Source: Bordetella parapertussis
Lineage (GTDB): Bacteria; Pseudomonadota; Gammaproteobacteria; Burkholderiales; Burkholderiaceae_C
Assembly: GCA_945878355.1 (NCBI GenBank)
Contig: CAMCTC010000197.1
Span: forward strand, 1-5,664
Direction of reading: 5' to 3'
Length of the DNA: 5,664 nucleotides
Both the position numbers and the translations under genes were made by a program. How positions within the stretch are numbered: the first letter of the stretch is position 1; every line of letters starts with the position of its first letter. Under the pieces are notes generated by a model. The model had not been told where the DNA came from. It made no database searches and saw nothing but the letters and a program-made list of their open reading frames with translations. Positions 1 to 5,664 of this stretch are shown here, one piece after another.

Positions 1-25
1 GGTTGGCGTTTTTCAGCAGCATCAC

Positions 26-1147
26 ATGACAGACATCGAATCCCCACGCCCAGACCACGAAGCCGGCGCCAGCCCAGGCCAGACCCTCGACACCACCCGC
101 ATCGATGACACCCGGATCAAGGCGGTTCGGGCGCTGGTCTCGCCCGCGGTGCTGCTCGAGGAGTTGCCGGTCACCGCCGAGATCGAGGCTCTGGTCGAAC
201 ACAGCCGCAACGCGATCAGCGCGGTGCTGCAGGGGCGCGATGACCGCTTGGTGGCCGTGGTCGGACCCTGCTCGATCCACGATCACGACCAAGCCCTGGC
301 CTATGCCAGCCGCCTGTTGCCGCTGGCCCATGAGTTGGCCGGCGAACTGATCGTCGTGATGCGGGTCTACTTCGAGAAACCCCGCACGACGGTGGGCTGG
401 AAGGGCTATATCAATGACCCGCGGCTCGACGGCAGTTTTCGCATCAACGAGGGCCTGCGCCGGGCGCGCGAGCTGCTGTTGGCGATCAACGCGATCGGCC
501 TGCCCGCAGGCACCGAGTTTCTCGACCTGCTCAGTCCGCAGTACCAGAGCGACCTGATCGCCTGGGGCGCGATCGGTGCGCGCACCACCGAGAGTCCCAG
601 CCACCGCCAGTTGGCGTCGGGCCTGAGCTGCCCGGTGGGCTTCAAGAACGGCACCGACGGCGGCATTCAGGTCGCCGCCGACGCGCTGGTCTCGGCCGCT
701 GCGCCGCATGCCTTCATGGGCATGACCAAGATGGGCGTCGCGGCGATCTTCGAGACCCGCGGCAACGCCGACGGCCATGTGATCTTGCGCGGCGGCAAGT
801 CGCCCAACTTCGACGCGGCGCACGTCGCGGCGGCCTGTGCAGCGCTGCGCAAGGCGGGGCTGCGTGAGCAGGTGATGGTCGACTGCTCGCACGCGAACTC
901 TGCCAAACAGCACCGACGCCAGATCGACGTGGCCGCCGATCTGGCCGCGCAGCTGGCCGGCGGCGAGCGCCGCATCATCGGCGTGATGGTCGAGAGCCAC
1001 CTGCACGAGGGCCGGCAAGACCTCTCGCCCGGCGTTGCGCTGCGGCCAGGGGTGTCGATCACCGATGCCTGCATCGCCTGGGAAGACACCGAGCCGCTGC
1101 TGCGCAACCTGGCGCAAGCGGTGCGTCAGCGGCGGGCGCTGGCATGA
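26..1147 (+). CDS. 3-deoxy-7-phosphoheptulonate (DAHP) synthase, type I, AroG/AroF family
   Basis: It condenses phosphoenolpyruvate with erythrose 4-phosphate to give DAHP, the first step of the shikimate pathway to aromatic amino acids, chorismate and pABA; the enzyme is cytosolic and metal dependent. The 373-residue product carries the family blocks GPCSIHD (80-86), MRVYFEKPRTTVGWKG, GARTTES, LASGLSCPVGFKNGTDG, HVILRGGK, DCSHANSAKQ, MVESHLHEG and SITDACIAWEDT. Compared with E. coli AroG it is shifted by 21 residues throughout, so Cys82, His289, Glu323 and Asp347 align with the metal ligands Cys61, His268, Glu302 and Asp326. The extra 21 residues are an N-terminal extension rich in polar residues. 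The ATG at 26 is the first in frame, but the frame is open back to the window edge and no clear Shine-Dalgarno is visible, so a start further upstream cannot be excluded. Gly232 occupies the AroG Ser211 position, which hints at tyrosine rather than phenylalanine feedback. Its last codons overlap the nudB-like gene. Confidence 0.96.
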   Translation: MTDIESPRPDHEAGASPGQTLDTTRIDDTRIKAVRALVSPAVLLEELPVTAEIEALVEHSRNAISAVLQGRDDRLVAVVGPCSIHDHDQALAYASRLLPLAHELAGELIVVMRVYFEKPRTTVGWKGYINDPRLDGSFRINEGLRRARELLLAINAIGLPAGTEFLDLLSPQYQSDLIAWGAIGARTTESPSHRQLASGLSCPVGFKNGTDGGIQVAADALVSAAAPHAFMGMTKMGVAAIFETRGNADGHVILRGGKSPNFDAAHVAAACAALRKAGLREQVMVDCSHANSAKQHRRQIDVAADLAAQLAGGERRIIGVMVESHLHEGRQDLSPGVALRPGVSITDACIAWEDTEPLLRNLAQAVRQRRALA

Positions 1148-1620
1148 CGGCCAAGGCTTTCAAGATCCCGGAAAGCGTGCTGGTGGTGATCCACACGCCT
1201 GCGCTTGAGGTCTTGCTGATCGAGCGCGCCGACCATCCCGGCTTCTGGCAGAGCGTGACGGGCAGCCGCGACGCTCTCGACGAGCCGCTGTTCGAGACGG
1301 CCATGCGCGAGGTCGAAGAGGAGACCGGCATCGCCGTCGGCTCTGCTGCGGTGCCTAGCTCGGCGCTTCGCGATTGGGGTCTGCGCAATGTCTACGAGCT
1401 CTACCCGGTCTGGCGGCACCGCTATGCGCCCGGTGTGACGCACAACACCGAGCATGTGTTCGGCCTTTGCGTACCCGCCGGCACGCCCGTCACGCTGAGC
1501 CCACGCGAGCACCTGCAGCATGTCTGGCTGCCCTGGCGCGAGGCCGCTGACCGCTGCTTTTCGCCGAGCAACGCCGAGGCGCTGCTGCACTTGCCGCAGC
1601 TGTCTGGCGCCACCGATTGA
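1144..1620 (+). CDS. nudB: Dihydroneopterin triphosphate diphosphatase (Nudix hydrolase)
   Basis: NudB removes pyrophosphate from 7,8-dihydroneopterin triphosphate, an early step in the pterin branch of folate synthesis. The 158-residue product is close to the E. coli NudB length. It shares the N-terminal pattern KxPxSxLVVI, the block FWQSVTGS (34-41), a Nudix box from Gly40 to Ile63 ending REVEEETGI with the metal-binding glutamates, and the NudB-specific block HRYAPGVTHNTE, which matches E. coli RHRYAPGVTRNTE almost exactly. That block separates NudB from generic Nudix proteins. The Nudix box has one extra residue between Gly and the first Glu (G-x6-E instead of G-x5-E). The ATG overlaps the DAHP synthase stop as ATGA, so translation is probably coupled; there is no strong ribosome site. 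The stop in turn touches a possible TTG start of the next gene (TTGA at 1617-1620). Confidence 0.92.
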   Translation: MTAKAFKIPESVLVVIHTPALEVLLIERADHPGFWQSVTGSRDALDEPLFETAMREVEEETGIAVGSAAVPSSALRDWGLRNVYELYPVWRHRYAPGVTHNTEHVFGLCVPAGTPVTLSPREHLQHVWLPWREAADRCFSPSNAEALLHLPQLSGATD

Positions 1621-1628
1621 GCCCCGGC

Positions 1629-2435
1629 ATGCGCAACTTTGGCGCCTCACGCCTGCCTGGACACGGCGCTCCGACGACGCGGCAAGCATCGCTGCGGGTG
1701 GCGACCTACAACATCCACAAGGGCGTTCGTGGTCTGGGCCCGCGCAAGCGGCTCGAGATCCACAACCTCGGCTTGGGCATCGAGGCGCTGGACGCCGACC
1801 TGGTCTGCCTGCAGGAGGTGCGATTGCACCACCGGCGCGACGCGCTGCGCTTTGAGCGCACGCTGCTGGGCTGGCCCGAGGGCGGTCAGGCCGATTACTT
1901 GGCACCCGAAGGCTATGAGGTGGCGTATCGCACCAATGCCACCACGCGCCATGGCGAGCACGGCAACGCGCTGCTGTCGCGCTGGCCGATTCTCTCGGTC
2001 GGCCACCACGATGTCAGCGACCACCGTTTCGAGCAGCGCGGCCTGCTGCACGTGCCGGTGCAGTGGCAGGGCGTCGAGATCCACACCGTGGTCGCGCATT
2101 TCGGCCTGATCCACGCCAGTCGGGTGCGCCAGGTCGAACGCCTGGCTGCTTTCGTCGCCGCCGAGGTGCCGGCCGGTGCGCCGCTGCTGGTGGCCGGCGA
2201 CTTCAACGACTGGGGCGAAAAGCTTGACGGTCCGATGCAGGCCATCGACCTGCTGCGCGCCAGCGCCGGGCCCGCGCGGGCCCAGCGCACCTTCCCGTCG
2301 TCGGTGCCGATGTTCGCGATGGACCGGGTCTACACCCGTGGCCTGGTTTGCATCTCGGCCACCGTGCCGCGCAATGCCAACTGGTCGCGGATGTCCGACC
2401 ACCTGCCGCTGCTGGTGGAGTTGCAGCTGGCTTGA
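1629..2435 (+). CDS. Endonuclease/exonuclease/phosphatase-family protein, YbhP-like
   Basis: This is a metal-dependent phosphoesterase fold (the fold of APE1, DNase I and sphingomyelinases); the true substrate is not known. Numbering from a TTG at 1617 (272 residues), the motifs run YNIHK (31-35, Asn32), LQEV (65-68, Glu67), GNALLSR (116-122), His161, GDFND (194-198, Asp195 and Asn197), RTFPS (224-228), MDRVY (235-239) and SDHLPL (260-265, Asp261-His262). All catalytic positions expected for the fold are therefore present. The order and wording of these motifs match E. coli YbhP, which is also encoded next to clsB, so a role in membrane lipid or phosphodiester metabolism is more likely by context than DNA repair, but this is inference. 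The start is uncertain. ATG 1629 is preferred over TTG 1617 because of codon type; neither has a visible ribosome site, and conserved sequence only begins near residue 26 of the longer form. No signal peptide or membrane segment is seen. Confidence 0.9.
   Translation: MRNFGASRLPGHGAPTTRQASLRVATYNIHKGVRGLGPRKRLEIHNLGLGIEALDADLVCLQEVRLHHRRDALRFERTLLGWPEGGQADYLAPEGYEVAYRTNATTRHGEHGNALLSRWPILSVGHHDVSDHRFEQRGLLHVPVQWQGVEIHTVVAHFGLIHASRVRQVERLAAFVAAEVPAGAPLLVAGDFNDWGEKLDGPMQAIDLLRASAGPARAQRTFPSSVPMFAMDRVYTRGLVCISATVPRNANWSRMSDHLPLLVELQLA
2263..2288. repeat. Near-perfect 26-base GC palindrome inside the YbhP-like gene
   Basis: The core 2268-2283 reads gggcccgcgcgggccc, a perfect 16-base palindrome. 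It is flanked by gcgc at 2263-2266 and gcgc at 2285-2288, with a single C/A mismatch (2267/2284) between core and flanks. It lies in a poorly conserved loop of the protein (ASAGPARAQ, just before RTFPS). It could fold as a very stable cruciform or hairpin with almost no loop. It lacks a T-run, sits mid-gene and may simply be a by-product of extreme GC content. Confidence 0.5.
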
Positions 2436-2461
2436 GCCGCTGCACCCGGACTGGCCACCCG

Positions 2462-3730
2462 ATGAAGCCGCCCGCCCGCACCGCGCCGTCGCACAGTCCC
2501 GCGCCGCTGCTGACCGGCGGCAACCGCGTGGGCCTGTTGGCCGGTGGCGATGAGTTGTTTCCGGCGATGTGCCAAGCCATCGCTGCGGCGCGGCATCAGG
2601 TCTGGCTGACGACCTACATCTTTCACGAGGATGCCGCCGCACAAGCCGTGGCGCAGGCGCTGGCTGATGCTGCGCAGCGCGGTGTCTGGGTCGGCGTGGT
2701 GGTCGACGGTTTTGGCAGCAACGACACCTTGATGGCGCTGCGCCAACGGCTGACATCGGCTGGCGTCAACCTGGCGGTGTTTCGACCGGTAGACCGCTGG
2801 TGGCGTCTGCTGCAGCCTGGCCAGCTGCGCCGCCTGCACCACAAGCTGTGTGTTGTCGATGGGCATACCGGTTTCGTCGGCGGCATCAACCTGATCGACG
2901 ACAGACTCGACCTCAACCACGGTTGGTCGGACGCGCCACGGCTCGATTTCGCGGTGCAGCTGCAAGGCCCTGCGGCGGCCTTGATGGAGCAGACCGCCCG
3001 CGCGATGTGGAGCCGCGCTGCGCTGGGCGCCGACTGGCGCGACGAGGTGCTGCAACTCGCTCGCAGCGCCGAGCCGCTGGCCCGGGCGCGCCGCGTGCTG
3101 GCACGCTTGCGCGTGCTGCCGAGCGCCCCAGCCCAGCCGCCGGCCCGGCTGCTGCCGGTGCAGGTGGTGTTTCTGGTGCGCGACAACCTGCGCCGGCGTC
3201 GCAGCATCGAGCAGGCCTATGTCGATGCGATTTCTCGCGCCCAGACCCGGGTCGACCTGGTCTGTCCGTACTTCTACCCCGGCAGGCTGTTTCGCCGCGC
3301 GCTGCACCGCGCCGCGCAGCGTGGCGTTCGGGTGCGGCTGCTGCTCCAGGGCAAAGCCGATTACCGCTTTGCAGCGCTGGCGGCGCAGGTCCTGTACGAC
3401 GAGATGCTGCGCAGCGGCGTGCGTGTCTTCGAGTACAGCCCGGCATTTCTGCATGCCAAGGTCGCGGTGGTCGACGACGACTGGGCGACTGTGGGCAGCA
3501 GCAACATCGACCCGCTGTCGCTGTTGCTCAACCTGGAGGCCAACGTCATCATTCGAGACCAGCCTTTCGCCGCCGATCTGGCGCTGCGCATCGAGGCCGC
3601 CCTGCAGGTCTCGACCGAGGTGCTGAGCCCGCCGGTGGCCGCGGGCTGGTGGGCGGTGCTGCGCCGCGGCTTCGTGGCCTGGTCAGCCTACTGGTTCCTG
3701 CGGCTGGCCGGTACCAGCGGCAAGTATTGA
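2462..3730 (+). CDS. clsB: Cardiolipin synthase B, phospholipase D superfamily
   Basis: ClsB-type enzymes make cardiolipin or phosphatidylglycerol at the inner membrane by phosphatidyl transfer through a histidine intermediate. The 422-residue product has two PLD domains. The first HKD motif is His126, Lys128 and Asp133, followed by GGIN (140-143). The second is His331, Lys333 and Asp338, followed by the block VGSSNIDPLSLLLNLEANV. The spacing, the RRLHHK block, the ARAMW segment between domains and the YFYPGRLFRRAL region follow E. coli ClsB (YbhO, 413 residues). There are no N-terminal membrane helices, unlike ClsA. The C-terminus is aromatic and amphipathic (WWAVLRRGFVAWSAYWFL), a plausible membrane-contact segment, and stops soon after, without the hydrophilic tail of the E. 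coli protein. ATG 2462 is chosen because the conserved region starts about 20 residues later and the frame upstream overlaps the previous gene in an unrelated composition. It follows the YbhP-like gene by 26 bases, the same pairing as ybhP-ybhO, and is probably co-transcribed. Confidence 0.93.
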   Translation: MKPPARTAPSHSPAPLLTGGNRVGLLAGGDELFPAMCQAIAAARHQVWLTTYIFHEDAAAQAVAQALADAAQRGVWVGVVVDGFGSNDTLMALRQRLTSAGVNLAVFRPVDRWWRLLQPGQLRRLHHKLCVVDGHTGFVGGINLIDDRLDLNHGWSDAPRLDFAVQLQGPAAALMEQTARAMWSRAALGADWRDEVLQLARSAEPLARARRVLARLRVLPSAPAQPPARLLPVQVVFLVRDNLRRRRSIEQAYVDAISRAQTRVDLVCPYFYPGRLFRRALHRAAQRGVRVRLLLQGKADYRFAALAAQVLYDEMLRSGVRVFEYSPAFLHAKVAVVDDDWATVGSSNIDPLSLLLNLEANVIIRDQPFAADLALRIEAALQVSTEVLSPPVAAGWWAVLRRGFVAWSAYWFLRLAGTSGKY

Positions 3731-3781
3731 TCCAGCCGTGCTTGCCGAGCCCATCGACCGCCGGGCCGGGCCATCCGGCAT
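3731..3781. other. Longest non-coding gap, 51 bases, between clsB and the exonuclease gene
   Basis: This is the only gap over 30 bases inside the gene array and marks the change from the lipid pair to the DNA-repair pair. It is GC-rich, with no T-run, no convincing stem-loop terminator, no recognisable -35/-10 pair and no clear Shine-Dalgarno before the ATG at 3782. I therefore cannot say whether the repair genes have their own promoter here or read through from clsB. Confidence 0.5.
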
Positions 3782-4852
3782 ATGACCATGGAAGACCTGG
3801 TCGTCGCTCGTCCGCAAGGCCTGTACTGCCCGCCGGGCGACTTCTACATCGACCCCTCGCGGGCAGTGCCGCACGCGGTGATCACCCATGCCCACGCCGA
3901 CCATGCCCGCGCCGGTCACGGCCAGGTGCTCGCCACCGCTGTCAGCGAGGGCGTGTTGCGCAGCCGACTGGGCGCCGGGCTGGCGCTGCAGGGTCTGGCC
4001 TACGGTGAGACCGTGCTGCACCGCGGCGTGCGCATCAGCCTGCACCCAGCCGGCCATGTGCTGGGGTCGGCCCAGGTGCGGCTGGAGCATCGCGGTCGGG
4101 TCTGGGTGGCATCGGGCGACTATTGCCTCAGCGCTTTCGACGAGCGCAACCCGACCTGCGAGCCCTTCGAGCCTCTGCGCTGCGACTGCTTCATCACCGA
4201 GTCGACCTTCGGCCTGCCGATCTACCGCTGGCGGCCGCAGACCGAGGTGCTCGCCGAGATCAACGACTGGTGGCGCGGCAATGCGGCGGCCGGCCGACAC
4301 AGCCTGCTGCTTGCCTACAGTTTTGGCAAGGCGCAGCGGCTGTTGGCAGGTGTTGATGCCGGGATCGGACCGATCGTTGTGCACAGCGCGGTGGCGACGA
4401 TCAACCAGGCCTATCGCGCTGCCGGGGTGGCCTTGCCACCCACCTCGGTGCTGGGCGAGTCCATCGATCCGCAGCGCGGCGCGCTCGTGATCGCGCCGCC
4501 CGCCGCCCGGGGCGTCGTCGAGGCGCTGGGTGAGCACAGCGTCGGTTTTGCCAGCGGCTGGATGCAGCTGCGTCGCCGTCGCCAAAGCATGGACCGCGGC
4601 TTCGTGTTCAGTGACCATGCCGATTGGCCAGGCCTGCTGCGAGCGATCGCCGCCACCGGCGCCGAGCGCGTGATCGTCACCCATGGCCAGGAAGCGGTGA
4701 TGGTTCGCTGGCTGCGCGAGCAAGGCCTGCAGGCCGGCTCGTTCGGCGTCGAGCGCGCCGGACCGGAGAGCGCCGAGTTGCCCGTCGTGCAGACGATGGC
4801 CGCCGGCCAAGCGCTGGGCGACACCGAAGCGGCCTGGACTGGCGCGAGCTGA
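3782..4852 (+). CDS. Ligase-associated DNA exonuclease, metallo-beta-lactamase fold
   Basis: This is the nuclease partner of a bacterial repair cluster that also encodes an ATP-dependent DNA ligase, an Lhr-type helicase and a metallophosphoesterase; characterised members are manganese-dependent DNA nucleases. The 356-residue product starts with the family block GLYCPPGDFYIDP. It then shows the HxHxDH metal motif (His36, His38, Asp40, His41), HPAGHVLGSAQ with His88 and His92, SGDY with Asp113, FITESTFGLPIYRW, SFGKAQR, FASGWMQLR, SDHADW with Asp278-His279, and a C-terminal THGQ with His301. All the expected metal ligands are thus present. One oddity is the loop after SGDY: family members as I remember them read GDYK and have a short loop, whereas here it is GDYC followed by a few extra residues before PTCEPFEP. 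ATG 3782 is used; ATG 3788 (protein starting MEDLVV) is equally possible. The stop overlaps the ligase start as ATGA, so the two are probably translationally coupled. Confidence 0.93.
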   Translation: MTMEDLVVARPQGLYCPPGDFYIDPSRAVPHAVITHAHADHARAGHGQVLATAVSEGVLRSRLGAGLALQGLAYGETVLHRGVRISLHPAGHVLGSAQVRLEHRGRVWVASGDYCLSAFDERNPTCEPFEPLRCDCFITESTFGLPIYRWRPQTEVLAEINDWWRGNAAAGRHSLLLAYSFGKAQRLLAGVDAGIGPIVVHSAVATINQAYRAAGVALPPTSVLGESIDPQRGALVIAPPAARGVVEALGEHSVGFASGWMQLRRRRQSMDRGFVFSDHADWPGLLRAIAATGAERVIVTHGQEAVMVRWLREQGLQAGSFGVERAGPESAELPVVQTMAAGQALGDTEAAWTGAS

Positions 4853-5664
4853 TGCGCCGCTTCGCAAGCCTGTGCGCAGAGCTCAGCGCCAGCAGCGCCA
4901 CCGAGACCAGGCTGGCCGCGCTGCAGCGCTACTTAGCCGGGGCTGACCCGGCCGACGCCGCCTGGGCGCTGCAGTTGCTGATCGGCGCCAAGCCGCGCCG
5001 CGCGATGCCCGCCGCACTGCTGCGCGCTGAGGCCTGCGTTGCCGCCGGCATCCCCGACTGGCTGTTCGAGGCCAGCCTGCAGGCCACCGGCGACTTGGCT
5101 GAGACCATCGCCCAGATCCTGCCGCCGCCGCGCGCGGCGAGTTTGCTGGGCTTGGCAGTCTGGCTGACCGAGCGCTTGCTGCCGCTGCGCGGCGAGGCAG
5201 TCGCTCGGCAGATCGAGCAGTTGCATAGTTGGTGGGATGAGCTGCAACCCGACGAGCGCTGGGTCCTGAACAAGCTGATCGGTGGCGACCTGCGGCCTGG
5301 CATCAACCGGCTGCTGGTGCAACGCGCGCTGGCCCGACATGCCGGGCTGGACCCTCGGCGCGTTGCCCAGCGCATGCTGGATTGGTCCGACGCGAGCCGT
5401 GCACCCAGCGCCGAGCGCATGTTGGCGCTGCTGGCGCCCGAAGTCGATTCGCCAACCCGGGCGCCGGGCCAGCCTTGTCCGTTCAGCCTGGCCTCGACGC
5501 TGGACTGTGGGCCCGAAGCGTCGACGCTCGAGGCCTTGCTGGGGCCGGCAGAGCAATGGCAGGCCGAGTGGTGCCGCGGTGGACTGCGTGCCCAGATCCT
5601 GTGCGAGTCCGGGCAGGTCTGGATCTGGTCGCTGGAGGAGGCGCTGATCACCGATCAATTCCCC
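4852..5664 (+). CDS. ATP-dependent DNA ligase family protein, N-terminal part, catalytic lysine missing (runs off window)
   Basis: Family members seal DNA nicks by ligase-AMP formation on a lysine. The frame from ATG 4852 stays open for 271 codons to the window edge, so the 3' end is not seen. It follows the exonuclease with an ATGA overlap, as expected for the exonuclease-ligase cluster. The N-terminal DNA-binding-type domain fits the family: DAAWALQLLIGAKPRR, IPDWLFEAS, GDLAETIAQILPPP, and WVLNKLIGGDLRPGINRLL. Then comes PFSLA and QAEWCRGGLRAQIL, where the family has EWKWDGIRAQ. Cys241 stands at the adenylated lysine and Gly243 at the following aspartate, with equal spacing, so this is substitution and not a frameshift. 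The next motif, family SRGEE, reads SLEEA. The product seen here is therefore predicted not to adenylate itself. It may be a structural or regulatory pseudo-ligase, a decaying gene, or, less likely, an enzyme using another residue. The retained frame and flanks argue against old decay. Confidence 0.88.
   Translation, partial: MRRFASLCAELSASSATETRLAALQRYLAGADPADAAWALQLLIGAKPRRAMPAALLRAEACVAAGIPDWLFEASLQATGDLAETIAQILPPPRAASLLGLAVWLTERLLPLRGEAVARQIEQLHSWWDELQPDERWVLNKLIGGDLRPGINRLLVQRALARHAGLDPRRVAQRMLDWSDASRAPSAERMLALLAPEVDSPTRAPGQPCPFSLASTLDCGPEASTLEALLGPAEQWQAEWCRGGLRAQILCESGQVWIWSLEEALITDQFP

Noticed and set aside
1647..2756. 369-codon minus-strand frame opposite the YbhP-like gene
   Set aside because: Spans the junction of two well-supported + strand genes, has biased composition and no recognisable domain.
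2330..3454. 374-codon open frame on the minus strand opposite clsB
   Set aside because: Same composition artefact; clsB on the + strand has both HKD motifs and explains the region.
3731..3781. Rho-independent terminator or promoter between clsB and the exonuclease gene
   Set aside because: GC-rich repeats of ccgg are present but form no clear stem followed by a T-run, and no paired -35/-10 elements can be seen.
2800..4008. 402-codon + strand frame out of phase with clsB and the exonuclease gene
   Set aside because: Runs through two real genes and the gap between them; translation is Arg/Ala/Pro-rich with no motif.
3683..4867. 394-codon open frame on the minus strand, opposite the exonuclease gene
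   Set aside because: Long antisense frames are expected where GC-rich third positions suppress stops. Its translation is low-complexity (rich in A, G, R, H, Q) with no family motif, while the + strand gene has full family motifs.
4933..5658. 241-codon minus-strand frame at the window end
   Set aside because: It covers the ligase N-terminal region, where the + frame reads convincing ligase family sequence for 271 codons; the minus translation shows no family.
5551..5664. Frameshift or sequencing error as the cause of the missing ligase lysine
   Set aside because: The flanking EW and RAQ residues align in the same frame with identical spacing, so no insertion or deletion is needed; only substitutions explain it from this sequence.

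Overview
The window is GC-rich with strongly GC-biased third codon positions, and it is packed with genes that all read on the + strand. Protein similarities recalled from memory and the very high GC suggest a betaproteobacterium, most likely of the order Burkholderiales (Rubrivivax/Leptothrix/Methylibium-like). This is inference; no rRNA or other marker is present.

Layout: (1) 26-1147, a type I DAHP synthase (first step of the shikimate pathway). (2) 1144-1620, a NudB-type Nudix hydrolase (dihydroneopterin triphosphate, folate pathway), overlapping gene 1 by ATGA. (3) about 1629-2435, a YbhP-like endonuclease/exonuclease/phosphatase-fold protein. (4) 2462-3730, a ClsB-type cardiolipin synthase with two HKD motifs. 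(5) 3782-4852, a ligase-associated metallo-beta-lactamase-fold DNA exonuclease. (6) 4852 to beyond the window end, the N-terminal 271 codons of the ATP-dependent DNA ligase that normally accompanies that exonuclease, overlapping gene 5 by ATGA. Non-coding gaps are only about 8, 26 and 51 bases. I see no RNA gene, insertion sequence, CRISPR array, attachment site or convincing terminator.

How the genes fit together: genes 1-2 supply two branches that meet in folate synthesis (chorismate, hence pABA, and the pterin branch). Genes 3-4 match the ybhP-clsB pair of E. coli and concern membrane phospholipid. Genes 5-6 begin the known exonuclease / ligase / Lhr-type helicase / metallophosphoesterase DNA-repair cluster; the helicase and phosphoesterase would be expected just downstream.

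Most interesting signal: the ligase reading frame is intact and its flanking residues are well conserved, but the catalytic motif (family form KWDGIR) reads CRGGLR. The adenylated lysine and the aspartate are both gone, and the next conserved motif (family SRGEE) reads SLEEA. This looks like a catalytically dead pseudo-ligase kept next to an exonuclease whose metal ligands are intact.
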